Shown here piece after piece: positions 33,995-43,794 of a stretch of 64,000 nt of DNA (position 1 is its first letter; every line of letters begins with the position of its first letter). The stretch is from NCBI GenBank assembly GCA_010093485.1, contig MU001496.1, positions 90,685 through 154,684 of the forward strand. The letters run 5' to 3'. This DNA comes from Karstenula rhodostoma CBS 690.94 (Eukaryota; Ascomycota; Dothideomycetes; Pleosporales; Didymosphaeriaceae). The notes under the pieces are model-generated. The model saw only the letters and a list, made by a program, of their open reading frames with translations. It made no database searches and was not told the DNA's origin. Both the position numbers and the translations under genes were made by a program.

Positions 33995-34003
33995 CATAAA
34001 TAC
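33995..34003 (+). promoter_or_regulatory. TATA-like element of the M20 gene
   Basis: CATAAATAC lies about 110 nt before the ATG at 34112. It supports the shorter start over the longer open frame. Confidence 0.5.
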
Positions 34004-34111
34004 TCCAGCTCTACTGATATGCGCTGCACGTCATCTCTTGAATCGCCTGTACTGCCGGTGGATTTCATACTCCCTCAGTTCTTGTTCAGAGCAGACATCC
34101 GTCTCAACAGC

Positions 34112-35416
34112 ATGCCACTATCTCCAGAACTTACCGCGTCCATAACCGATGCAGTCGCAAAGAATTTCGACAAGGAGCTTGCGTTCATCCAGAAAGTAAT
34201 TCAATATGGCGGCCAGCGTGGAGAGGAAGCAGCTATCCAAGATGAGATTTACAGCCAGTACACTTCGCGGGGTTATGCGACCACGAAGCTCAACATGGAC
34301 CCTGACGCGTTATCAGAACAGCCAGGCGCCGGGAAAGTCAGCGCGAAACATTCCAAAGCTCCAGTCGTGGTTGGTGTGCTAGAGGCAAAGTCATCAACGA
34401 GTGGCGGAAAGAGCTTGATATTGAATGGACATATCGATGTTGTGCCAACAGGGCCTGAAGAACTATGGACACACCACCCATACTCTGGTATCGTGGAAGG
34501 AGACTGGCTCTACGGGCGCGGCGGTGCCGATATGCGCGCGGGAAATGTAGCCAACATGTTTGCGTTGGATGCGCTGCGTAGCATCGGGAAGCGACCGGCC
34601 TCGAAGGTCATCATCGAATCCGTCCCAGAGGAGGAGTCGACTGGCAACGGCACGATGGCAACCCACATAGCGGGCTACACAGCGGATGCGGTTCTGATCC
34701 CTGAGCCGACAAACGAGCAACTAGTTCGCGCTAATGTGGGCGTTATCTGGTTCCAGATTGCGGTTGCTGGTCGGCCAGTCCACGTGCTCAAGGCGACAGA
34801 AGGATCAAACGCGATTGAATCAATATGGAAGATTATAGGTGGTCTGAAGGAGCTCGAGAAGGAGATGAACGAGCAAAAGAAGGGAAGACTGCATTTTGAA
34901 GAGCTCGACCATCCCATCAACCTTAACGTAGCGATGATCGAGGGCGGCGACTGGGCGAGTTCGGTTCCGGCTTGGTGTAAGATCGACTGCCGCGTTGCGC
35001 TGTTCCCAGGTGTGCGAGCTGAAGACGTTGCCGCCCAAATCGAACAAGCGATACAGAAAGTCGCTACTACGGACTCTTTCTTGCGCGATGCACCGCCCAA
35101 GATTACTTGGAACGGTTTCTTCGCAGAGGGCTATGTGTTGGAACCTGGAAGCCAAGCTGAGGATGTCTTGAAAGCCGCACACAAACAAGCAACAGATTCC
35201 GATCTTCAAAGCATCACCATGCCAGCATACCTGGATACAAGGATTTTTTCGCTGTTCCAGAAGATCCCTGCGCTTTGCTACGGCCCAATTGGTGAGAGCT
35301 TACACGGTTTTGACGAGCGCGTTAGTGTGATTAGCATTCAACGGGTTACCACTGCTATTGCTTTGTTCATTGCAGAGTGGTGCGGGCTGGAAGATTATGA
35401 TGCTACTACTACATGA
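34112..35416 (+). CDS. M20 family peptidase/deacylase
   Basis: A single exon, 434 residues, starting MPLSPELTASITDAV. The M20 (ArgE/DapE/CPG2) zinc-site series is present: NGHIDVVP (H-x-D near residues 106-108), YGRGGADMRAG with the bridging Asp, the catalytic-base pair VPEEE, ALIPEPT-like VLIPEPT, and near the C-terminus the histidine ligand in ESLHGFDERV. A dimerisation lid lies between, around WFQIAVAGRPVHV. Such enzymes hydrolyse N-acyl amino acids or small peptides using two zincs; the exact substrate is not predictable. There is no signal peptide, so it is probably cytosolic, unlike its divergent neighbour. The M20 frame is open to 33758, but the longer version lacks a start context and crosses the TATA-like element. 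Confidence 0.9.
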   Translation: MPLSPELTASITDAVAKNFDKELAFIQKVIQYGGQRGEEAAIQDEIYSQYTSRGYATTKLNMDPDALSEQPGAGKVSAKHSKAPVVVGVLEAKSSTSGGKSLILNGHIDVVPTGPEELWTHHPYSGIVEGDWLYGRGGADMRAGNVANMFALDALRSIGKRPASKVIIESVPEEESTGNGTMATHIAGYTADAVLIPEPTNEQLVRANVGVIWFQIAVAGRPVHVLKATEGSNAIESIWKIIGGLKELEKEMNEQKKGRLHFEELDHPINLNVAMIEGGDWASSVPAWCKIDCRVALFPGVRAEDVAAQIEQAIQKVATTDSFLRDAPPKITWNGFFAEGYVLEPGSQAEDVLKAAHKQATDSDLQSITMPAYLDTRIFSLFQKIPALCYGPIGESLHGFDERVSVISIQRVTTAIALFIAEWCGLEDYDATTT

Positions 35417-36170
35417 AGCAAGGGATATCTCTTCCGATAAGCACCCTTTGTGACTGTACGCTTTCAGCTTCTTCCATAACAGTCCCTGTTCAATTTAATG
35501 GAGATCCATACTACTTGCTCATGGCTTCAGGTGCAAATTGTACCACCCAGCTTTCAGGCTTATCCGAGCGCCTGTCTCCGATCCAAACGCCCTCCCATCT
35601 ATTGATTCCATCTTCAATTAAGTGCAAAATATCAGGCTCGTGTGGGGCATATAGGTCTGATTCATGCTTTATAGGGGCAGCAATCCGCTCGATCGCGGAT
35701 AAGCAGTAAAGAAGTCAGGCCGTGTTTATCCCATACTGTAACCCGCCAACAATGGAATGACGCTGGCTGGAAACCACCTTCAGGTGCGTCAAGTACGTTA
35801 CGTACGAAGATCGGAATTTGTAACGACGAATCACGAGAATACCGGTGCAGAGGACATCGACAGTGCAAAGAGAAAGTACACGTAAAAGGTTGAAGAAATT
35901 CCACATCAGGAATGATGATGGCGGATCTATTCTCAAGCTACAAAGTGGAACGCGTACTTGATACATTTGGGATGCCTCTGTTATTATACCTGGAAGGCTT
36001 AACGCGATATTCACACAATAGATGATCACCAACTTCTGATCCCCCTTCCTCCTCGCGAGCGCATCTCCCTGCTCCAATATTCCAGTACCGGAACACATCC
36101 ACATATCCGCATAGCTAGCTGAAGCAGGCTGATCACCTAGTGATGGCTTCAGGCAGGCTTCTACCTACAT
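35417..36170. other. convergent intergenic region
   Basis: A 754-base A/T-richer spacer between the M20 gene and the secreted Cys-rich gene. Short frames only; no feature recognised. Confidence 0.6.
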
Positions 36171-37219
36171 TCAAGGCCCGCCTGCCCTGCCAGTGTTGTC
36201 CCAGTACTCGTCGCCTTGCGCTCTGCAGGTGCCAATAACGCAGTACATACCTCCCCCGCGATTGTCCTTGTTGGGCGACTTGATGACAAAAGGGTCGGAG
36301 TTCCTCTCATTGTCAACGCACGTGTTGTAGACATGGTTGTGAACGGTATCTAGGCGAAGAGTGAGTCATGTTCGTCAATGAGAGTTGGGAATACTTACAA
36401 GCCGTGTGGGCAGTGTTGTACCATATACAAACATCGTCACCTGATGCTCCGTAGCACGTGTATTGATTCCCTGTCGTCCAAGACTCTTGGACCTCGAAGC
36501 CCGCTGAAATCCAGCTGTCAGCGCTGATACCTGACGTCCATCCGACCGTGTAGGACTTGGACACCTCGTAGCCTGCCGAGCAGGAGGGTGCAGCGCCGCA
36601 GTTGATGACCTCCTTCACACAATTAGATATCGTGCAGTGCACGTCGCTCTGTCCGACCCATACGTACCGAAAGCTGCTTGTGAAAGTAGTTCTGGTGGGG
36701 ATCACCGTCTCCGTTAACAACAGTTGACTTTTCGTCATGGCATTGTTGGCGTCCACGAAGCTTGAAGGTAGAGCTTGGTGTGAGCCGTTTTTCGACGGGG
36801 GTTGGAGCAGTTGCATCGACGGCTCTCGCTTTCAGTGCCAGGAAAGAAGCCTTTGCGTCCTCGTCGGCGAAACAGTCCGCTGATTTAGCTTCACCTTCCG
36901 GGACTTCGAATTTGATGCCGGAGCATTCCGTGACGGCGATGACCCCGTTGTACTTTCGATTGCAACTGACTCCGTCCTGGAGCTTGCTGCTGATGTCGAA
37001 TGTATCCCCATCTATGGTGAAGTTCCCGGCACCATGCTGGTCCACCCGCGTGAAGTCGAGAGATCCGAGCGAACTCCCGCAGCGCTCTGCAAGGGGAGCG
37101 TCATTTTCGGCGGAGAGTATGCTCAGTGAGGTACTACCAGTCGTCTTCTCGTGCCGCCAGACAACAGTAACCTCAGTAGCAATGGCCGAAGCCGCGAGGG
37201 CAAGTATGAGAGAACGCAT
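36171..37219 (-). CDS. secreted cysteine-rich protein, uncharacterised
   Basis: Exons 36668-37219, 36399-36612 and 36171-36349 encode 314 residues. The introns are 55 nt (donor GTACGT, branch TCTAAT) and 49 nt (donor GTAAGT). A signal peptide (MRSLILALAASAIATEV) starts the protein. The first half is a beta-rich domain with paired cysteines (ERCGSS, VSCNRKYN, VTECSG, SADCF); a KR site (PVEKRLT) then precedes a second Cys-rich half: INCGAAPSC, TSGISADSWISAGFEV, QYTCYG, VCIWYNT, NTCVDNERNSDPFVIKSP and MYCVIGTC, ending near EYWDNTGRAGGP. I do not recognise a named family; similar lineage-specific secreted proteins are common in plant-associated Dothideomycetes. The KR could be a Kex2 processing site. 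The role is unknown. Confidence 0.75.
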
Positions 37220-37946
37220 GTTCAAGAGATGGTGATAAGTGCTTGCGAGCTGTGGAAGCGGTTTTTCGAGGCTGCTTGTGTGGTTCTGACTGTACGTGGT
37301 TCATGAAGACTTTTATACTTCAAGATCTCATTAGTCAAACTTGCATACACACGCTTTCTGCCTTGTGCCGATGGTCTGTTCTGCCTGGCCTGAGCTTCTG
37401 ATGCATCTGTTAATGCACGCTTCACGGCCCTGATCCAAGGCCGTGCTGTACAGCTCTGACCAACCATAGTTTTTCAATGCTATGGTAGGGACTTGCACAG
37501 GCGACGATCTCGTATGTGCCTTATAGTTGTTACTCTTTGGGCTTGCCTAACGTATGTAGACTGAATCCTTCGGCACTTGGCGATCATACGTAGTTCACGC
37601 TAAAGTTCCGAAACGCGGACGCCACGTCATTCGGGTTTGTCCGAGTTACACTAGTGTACATTGGAGATGACCAAAGTTTGTTTTAGGGAAACGCCCCCCA
37701 GGAAGAGTACGCAGATCTTAATAGCAGATTTCAATAGCAGAACTCCATTTACCGTAACTAGTTAGAGCTATTCTAAATAAATACCTTGCGATCAGTCGCT
37801 CATTTGTCAGCTCAATATGGTGATCCTCCGTAGTGGATCGGAAGACCGGCTCTCAGTGACACCGCGCTCTGATAAATTTTCGCATGGCTGTGAACGACAT
37901 TCACGCTCGACCAGCCCAGGCCAAATTCTTTTATCAGTATTGTGTT
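37220..37946. other. intergenic with TATA promoter
   Basis: 727 bases upstream of the secreted Cys-rich gene and downstream of the caspase-like locus. It contains the TATA box annotated below; otherwise A/T-richer sequence without a gene. Confidence 0.55.
37311..37317 (-). promoter_or_regulatory. TATA box of the secreted Cys-rich gene
   Basis: TATAAAA on the minus strand, 92-98 nt upstream of the ATG at 37219. Confidence 0.6.
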
Positions 37947-38929
37947 TTAGATGGAATCTGTCAGTTTAACAGCGCGAATGACATATCTGTGTCGACACTC
38001 AGTCGATGTGCATGCCGTCTTTCCACCTGAAGCTTTGGTAAAAAGCAAACTCACTGTTGACCGCCAGATAGTTTGATCACTCTCCCGTTCAGTTGTGTAG
38101 CTGAGAGGGACCAGACTCACGCTCCTTTCCGTCTGGTCGAGCCGTAACTGGATGTAGACCGGGTTCACATATAGATCTGCTTTTCGGTGTGTAAGATGGC
38201 TGTTGAGTTCTGAGATCAATACCCGGCCTTTTTCTTCCAAGAATTTCTTCATGCCGAGAATCAACCCAGTCGTGAACGAACCAGCACCTGGGTCTATCGT
38301 TTTTTCCCGGACTCCACATGCTGCAAGAAGCTCAACTCGACCTGGAAGTGACTCAGATCCCCTTCCTCCTTGAGCAGCATGGCAGCAGTCGAATAGTAGA
38401 AGTACGTCGAATGTGGTATCTTCGAATTCTTGTAGGATCTTATACCATTTCACATCTGGTCCACCCGATCGGTAACTATTTGAGCCTTCAGTTGAGTACT
38501 GTGACTACTGGCATGCACGCTGAGAAAGGGAGAACTTACGCTCGCCAAACTGACCTCCGCTCTTGTCCTTGTCTTTTGTCATCATCTGGATCTCCGTGGC
38601 CTCCATAATGGATGATAAACAGGCCCGGGGAACCGGTCTTGTGCATCCGACTGTTCAAAGCCATGATTTGGTCATTGATAAATCTCAGGACGGACCTATG
38701 AGCCTCTTTGACTGGGATTGGGTAGTATTCCACATCGAAGCGGAATCCTTCTTTGAAAAGCAACCCCAGGCTTTCGGCCTCTCTTCGGTACGCGGCAGGC
38801 TTGTCGCTTTCCTCCCAAAAAAAAGATGACTACTTTCACATGTCCATACTCTCCATATGGTAAAGTTTGTTCCAGCCGTTTGTCAAAATAGTCTTTAGCG
38901 GCCTTTCCTTCCACTAGACCAGACTCCAT
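37947..38929 (-). pseudogene. caspase-like (C14) protein gene, frame broken at an A8 run
   Basis: Exon 1 starts at 38929 (MESGLVEGKAAKDYFDKRL) and would end at 38540; exon 2 runs from 38475 to 37947 after a 64-nt intron with donor GTAAGT. The sequence shows a caspase-like p20 domain: a beta strand KVVIFF, the catalytic His in FIIHYGGHGD, and the catalytic Cys in LLLFDCCHAAQGGRG, then ELLAACG and a C-terminal region with LNSHLTHRKADLY typical of fungal C14 proteins. The frame shifts by one base at 38817-38824, where a run of eight A on the + strand replaces the seven needed to continue from KVVIFF into WEES. Everything else, including splice sites and both catalytic residues, is intact. This is therefore a recent pseudogene, a slippage allele, or a sequencing error. 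A further 3' intron (donor GTGAGT near 38060) is possible. Confidence 0.75.
38817..38824. repeat. A8 homopolymer at frameshift point
   Basis: Eight A on the + strand (eight T in the coding sense) inside the caspase-like coding region. One unit fewer would restore the conserved frame. Confidence 0.9.
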
Positions 38930-39396
38930 GAGAGCAGAGTTGCTGGACCTTATCGAACGCCAGAGCAGTCGTAGTGTCGTAGTCTGAATATCACAAGATA
39001 GAAAAGGACCTAGATATCGAGAAAACAATAGGACACTCAATAGCAATCCTCGGTGCTTGCCTGGGTAGTGCTGGAGGTGACGTGGCGGGGTAATGGTATC
39101 TCAGCAAGCCACGGTTACACAGGGCGTAAAACAAGTTTTCGGCTAGCTCCCCTCATTCCTCATGACCAAATGTTTGGATCGTTGTATGACAGAAAAAGCG
39201 AGCTGCAAATTTTTTTATTTTATCCCTTCTTAACAAATTCCCACCAGATCCTATCCCGATACCCTGTGCACTGGAATAACGCCAACACACGAATATCTGT
39301 TTAGATTAGGCTATCCCCGCCAGTATCGATCGCTTACCCCACCTCCTAGAAGGTTAATGTACTTTAACCAACAATCGTGCCACCCAACGTCCCAAC
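38930..39396. promoter_or_regulatory. shared divergent promoter, caspase-like and kinase-ankyrin genes
   Basis: 467 bases separate the two start codons, which face away from each other. A/T-rich stretches (for example 39209-39225, T-rich) could serve as core promoter. No known operator is recognised. The short distance suggests co-regulation. Confidence 0.5.
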
Positions 39397-42300
39397 ATGG
39401 CACACTCAGCTATGTCCACCGATTTTGCGGACTCATCGGGATGGCACTCTCGAAGACATTCACTATCTGCTGCATTTGCCTCCAGTCGCAAGTTTTCACA
39501 CATCGAGAGAGACCCAGAAAGGGCTTGGGACATGTATGGGGGCTACGAAAGCCAACGAACAACCCTAGAACGATTCATTGCGACCCTACAGCAGGCGGGT
39601 TTGGAAGGCCCTCTTCTACTTGCTGAAGAGCTTGCGAAAATTGGACAGGGCGGCCAGTTTATCGTTTTCAAACAAAAGGTTGTATTTCTTGGTCGCAATA
39701 TCAACGAACAATTCCAGGTCGCCGTGAAACGACCTATACTTCGCCCAAACACGGGATCACATCTTGAAAACGAGCGAACTCAGCAGCAGTCTCTGCATCA
39801 TATTCTCGTCGAGATCAAAGCTTTAACACATGCGAAGTTAAGACACCATCCTAACATCGTACGGTTGTTGGGCTGGTCATACGCAGATGATGCGTCCAGT
39901 GTTCCTCTTTGGCTTATCTATGAACTGGCATTCGACAACCTAGGCGATTACGTTGCAAAACATCCAGAGATCAACACAGAGTTGAGAGCAAGTCTGTGCT
40001 ACGATGTGGCACGAGCAATCGATGCTCTTCACGAAGCGAATTTTGTGCACGGAGATTTGAAGCCAGGCAATGTCCTATTGTTCTATGGATCAGGTAGGAT
40101 CGTTGCAAAACTGGCAGACTTTGGCCTTTCCACAGAAGGTGGGCAGTTTGGGTTAGGTGGCACGCCAGGTTGGACAGCACCAGAAGGAGCTTCACCATCG
40201 GAAGCTGACTGCTTCTCCTTTGGTCTACTGGTCTGGAGTGTATTTCTGCTCAGTGGAAACCCACCTGCCATGCCCCAAGAAACCGATTCCGCACTCAAAA
40301 GCCTCGCAGGAGCCAATATAGGTTTATCGGATTCTATCCAAGGAACACTCCACACAATTTTCAACCAGTGTTTGAATAACGACCGTACTCACGGACCCAA
40401 AAACTTGGCTCATCATTTCGACCCGTCGACAATCACCCATGCAGATGATCACCATCTAGAGCCAATCATAGAAGCCGACGTCAAGAGAGCCTATCGTTTC
40501 AAAAACCAGACATTTAGCTGGGAAATTCCAGCCATTGCTCCTAACCTTTTGAGAGGGCTGTACAATCGCTTCAAGAGAAGTCCAAAGGCATCAATGGAGA
40601 TCGTTCCCAAGGAACTTGTTGCAATTGCGCTACACTTCACTGCGAACGCATCAGCAGCCGGTAACAATCCTAGAAAAGATATACTCGGTCTTCTAGAAAG
40701 TGCTGCAAAACGGGATGATTCCGTAGCGCGTGGCCTTCTGACAAGAGCTGAGAGGTACTTTGAGGTCGACGAGAAAAACTTCACCCAAGGCGATATGAGA
40801 GACTACTTGATTTCAGCAGTAAGTACTGGTTCGATTCACGCAAGGTCTGATCTTGCTCATATTGATTCCAACGCCTTTGCAGAGAGCATCAAAGCGTTCC
40901 AAGCTTCGGGAGGATTTAATCTCATTTATTGGGATTTACCACAGATACCTAAAAGGCCATCCTCGTCAAGCAGAATGGTCCCACTGGGGTACAGCATGCT
41001 GCACTGGTTGGCGGCTTACGGAAGCGTCGATGAAATGGAGACTTATCTCGAGTCTCTTCCGTCCACCGATATCGATGCTTTCACGATGGCGGAAGAAACT
41101 GCGCTATATCTGGCCTGTGCAAGAGGGTCGTGGAGTCACACAGAAGCACTTCTGAAACGCGGTGCGAACCCCTCCATTTCATGTGTGGGTTTGAACGTAA
41201 CATGTTTACACTGGACGATCGCTTTCGAGGATGTGCATCACAGGCGTCTTGTGCATGCCCTGGTAACATCAGATCGAGCCGACATTGATGCCATGACAAC
41301 CTCGGACTTGCCATTTCACCACTACCCATTCGCACTGCCTGCCGGAAGCGCACTGCACTGGGCGGTCGCAACGTGTAATCACAGTGCCATAAACGCTTTA
41401 CTCGAGGCCAACGCCGATCCGCTTCTACGAAACAAGGTCGATCCGTATATGAGCTATGATAGGATTCGATGGCTGTACGGTTTGAATGGTCCTGAAAACG
41501 AAGCATCTACGTTCCCGGAGCCCTGGTGTATGGGTGTATCTTCTATCGACCTGGTCGCCATCCATCGGGACCCTAAGATCTTTCAAGTGCTGGGAAAATC
41601 ACACAGGCGAGTAGACATGAAAGATACCGATGAAGAAGGCTTCTCGGTGCTGCACAGATTGGCCACGAGCAGTTTGGCTCGCACCAGTAGGGGCACACAA
41701 TTTTCTGCCCTACCATTTCGAGGCGGCACACCACCATTGGATCTAAGATCGATTATCGAGGACATCGTACTTCTTGGCGGTAACATAGAGGAACTCACAA
41801 GCTCTGGAGAGCTTGTGAGACGAAGAAAGCATGAGTCATGGGAGTTGCCAGAGCACAGTTATACCCCACTCATGTTGGCGATGTTGGAGGGAGACCACCT
41901 GCTTGTGAAAATATTCATCGAATCTGGAGCAAGCGTGCACACACAAAATCTCCTGGGCGAAACTGCACTCATCTGCATTTCACATCGCGCACGTAGTCAG
42001 CCTGACATTATGGAGTGTGTGCAATGTCTCCTGGACAATGGCGCAGACGTAAATCATGTTTCTTCAAACGGACGCACGGCTCTTCTTGTCGCCGCACAAA
42101 GTGGCCTAATCGACCTGGTTGGGTTTCTACTAGCGAAAGGCGCTCATGTGGACACCAGGGATTTGAATATACGCTCAGTTTTTCGTGGTCAGACTGCGTT
42201 CGCTCGCCTAGCAACATCGGATGACGACATTGTTGGAAGAGACGAGACTCTTCTAAGACTGCTCACCGAGTATGTCTTTGATGCTTCCAAGCCATATCCA

Positions 42301-42696
42301 GATAGACAGAGAAGCGTGATCGAGAACGGCGATGACCTAGGTCGGACGCTACTTCATCATTGCGCTGGCCGTGGTCTGGTCAATTGCGTTGAAGCACTAT
42401 TGCGTAAAGGTGCCAGTGTAAACGCTCTCTTCCGCAGATCAAAGTTTACCAAGAAAGGGGATCGGAACATGAAGGAAACGTGGTTCCAAACACCGTTAGA
42501 TTTCGTCGAAGAGGCAAGGAGTTTTCATGAAACCGTCATGCGTAAAAGGCCATCCTACGACAAGAATGACTTTGCTTTGTTGCAGGGTCGATGGACTAGA
42601 GTTGTTGAAATCTTGGAGCAGAATAATGGCATTTACTCTACCGAAGAAAGACTTCTGGAGCCGTGGGATCAAGGACCTCAGAACCTCCATACGTAA
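39397..42696 (+). CDS. protein kinase with C-terminal ankyrin repeats
   Basis: An intronless 1099-residue frame. The kinase domain spans about residues 80-300: glycine-rich loop IGQGGQFIVF, ATP lysine in QVAVKRP (about 111), a conserved Glu in LVEIKAL, catalytic loop VHGDLKPGNVLL (Asp about 219), DFGLS (about 241), and TPGWTAPEG plus DCFSFGLLVWSVFLLSG. All residues needed for activity are present; the Arg of the classical HRD is Gly. A linker of about 230 residues has no clear fold. From about residue 530 to 1015 there are ankyrin repeats, e.g. SMLHWLAAYGSVDEMETYL, ETALYLACARGSW, SALHWAVATCNHSAINALL, TPLMLAMLEGDHLLVKIFI and GRTALLVAAQSGLIDLV. Such a kinase-sensor architecture suggests signalling triggered by a protein ligand. 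It is divergently paired with a caspase-like gene. Confidence 0.9.
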   Translation: MAHSAMSTDFADSSGWHSRRHSLSAAFASSRKFSHIERDPERAWDMYGGYESQRTTLERFIATLQQAGLEGPLLLAEELAKIGQGGQFIVFKQKVVFLGRNINEQFQVAVKRPILRPNTGSHLENERTQQQSLHHILVEIKALTHAKLRHHPNIVRLLGWSYADDASSVPLWLIYELAFDNLGDYVAKHPEINTELRASLCYDVARAIDALHEANFVHGDLKPGNVLLFYGSGRIVAKLADFGLSTEGGQFGLGGTPGWTAPEGASPSEADCFSFGLLVWSVFLLSGNPPAMPQETDSALKSLAGANIGLSDSIQGTLHTIFNQCLNNDRTHGPKNLAHHFDPSTITHADDHHLEPIIEADVKRAYRFKNQTFSWEIPAIAPNLLRGLYNRFKRSPKASMEIVPKELVAIALHFTANASAAGNNPRKDILGLLESAAKRDDSVARGLLTRAERYFEVDEKNFTQGDMRDYLISAVSTGSIHARSDLAHIDSNAFAESIKAFQASGGFNLIYWDLPQIPKRPSSSSRMVPLGYSMLHWLAAYGSVDEMETYLESLPSTDIDAFTMAEETALYLACARGSWSHTEALLKRGANPSISCVGLNVTCLHWTIAFEDVHHRRLVHALVTSDRADIDAMTTSDLPFHHYPFALPAGSALHWAVATCNHSAINALLEANADPLLRNKVDPYMSYDRIRWLYGLNGPENEASTFPEPWCMGVSSIDLVAIHRDPKIFQVLGKSHRRVDMKDTDEEGFSVLHRLATSSLARTSRGTQFSALPFRGGTPPLDLRSIIEDIVLLGGNIEELTSSGELVRRRKHESWELPEHSYTPLMLAMLEGDHLLVKIFIESGASVHTQNLLGETALICISHRARSQPDIMECVQCLLDNGADVNHVSSNGRTALLVAAQSGLIDLVGFLLAKGAHVDTRDLNIRSVFRGQTAFARLATSDDDIVGRDETLLRLLTEYVFDASKPYPDRQRSVIENGDDLGRTLLHHCAGRGLVNCVEALLRKGASVNALFRRSKFTKKGDRNMKETWFQTPLDFVEEARSFHETVMRKRPSYDKNDFALLQGRWTRVVEILEQNNGIYSTEERLLEPWDQGPQNLHT

Positions 42697-43206
42697 TCGA
42701 ACCGTAGGAGGATCAGCCTCAGCTAGTGCAGACGTAGGAATCTCCTTCAAGCCAAACGCGATTTATGGTGCCTGTATTGGCCCTTTCCGTTCCCAGACGC
42801 CACGGTCCAAATCCTCCACGATCCAAATTCCTTCCACCTAGGTGCATAAAACACCGACTCAGACTTCAACAAGCCCTTATTACACATCTACATCCTCAAA
42901 TCACTCCATTTTTTTTTATAGACAGTGCAAGTATTCCCAGCAGCATATTGGAATGACTAAGCAGCGCCAATAAGCATCCTCTCAAGCACACACTCCCTCT
43001 CATCGTCACTCATTTCCAGCTACATCATACACCACACCCCACCCCACCCTCTTAAAACCCCGCCAACCCCACCATCCCCCCTCCCAACAAGCTCCCTAGC
43101 CAAGCCCCACCATCTCATCCCTACCCCGAAAAAAACTAGCCCGAACCCGAACCCGACCTCACCCTTCCTTTCCTACAAAAGCCCCAAACCCACCCCTCCC
43201 CTCCCC
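42697..43206. other. intergenic, C/T-rich leader
   Basis: 510 bases between the kinase-ankyrin gene and the VOC gene. The right half is strongly pyrimidine- and C-rich, typical of a fungal core promoter and 5' leader. Confidence 0.55.
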
Positions 43207-43794
43207 ATGCCCCTCGACCACATCACCAGCCCCGTGTCCAAAGCAGCTCTAGAACCCTTAGTGACCTACCTCGCAACCGCGCACGCATCCCTCGGCTTGC
43301 GCGAACTCGTCCGCCCCGTCCCCCACGCCGTCGGCCTCGGCGAAACATCGCCCTACCTCTGGGTGATTAGCGACCCTACCACCGAAGCTACCGACGCCCA
43401 GATACGCGAGTGGAGGAAGCAGCATGTGGCGTTTACTGTGGGGAGTACGTTGACCCACGCTTGCATGCCCACGCCCACGCCCACGCCCACGCCCATCCTG
43501 TTCTGTTCTGGTGTGTTGTGTAGAGCAAGGGGAGGAAGTATGGTCAGCTAGTTAGTTAGTTACTAACTTAGCGCTGGGGCAGGTATAGAAAAGGTGTACG
43601 CGTGGCACGCAGCAGCGGTGGCAGCAGGCGGGGAGGACAACGGGAAGCCAGGACCGCGGCCCGAGTACCGCGCCGGGTACCACGGGGCGTTTGTGCGGGA
43701 TCCGGTGCTAGGGATCAATTTCGAGGTTGTGTATCGCGAGCCCAGCGGCAAGAGGGTGTGGCCGGCGGGCGAAAACAACGAGGAATCGGGGTGA
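43207..43794 (+). CDS. VOC/glyoxalase-fold protein
   Basis: Exons 43207-43444 and 43583-43794 encode 149 residues. The first half begins PLDHITSPVSKAALEPLV, followed by YLATAHASLG and a strand ending YLWVISD, then HVAFTVGS. The second half has the typical helix YAWHAAAVAAGGEDNGKPGPRP, split here as YAWHAAAVAAGG and EDNGKPGPRP, then YHGAFVRDPVLGINFEVVY. This is the paired beta-alpha-beta-beta-beta layout of the vicinal oxygen chelate family; metal-ligand candidates are His in the first strand and Glu in the last. Fungal members are annotated as glyoxalase/bleomycin resistance/dioxygenase-like, with unknown substrates. The 138-nt intron contains a GCCCAC repeat. There is no signal peptide. Confidence 0.85.
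43467..43490. repeat. (GCCCAC)4 in the VOC gene intron
   Basis: Four perfect hexanucleotide units within the intron of the VOC-fold gene. Confidence 0.95.

Larger units (their letters stand above)
33108..34111. other. divergent promoter region, M6 and M20 peptidases
   Basis: 1004 bases upstream of both peptidase genes. Each side has its own TATA-like element (about 33171-33180 leftward, 33995-34003 rightward). The open frame that runs from 33758 into the M20 gene passes through the rightward TATA and is not coding. Confidence 0.6.

Noticed and set aside
33758..34111. 118-codon N-terminal extension of the M20 gene
   Set aside because: It crosses the TATA-like element and lacks similarity to M20 proteins, so it is promoter sequence.
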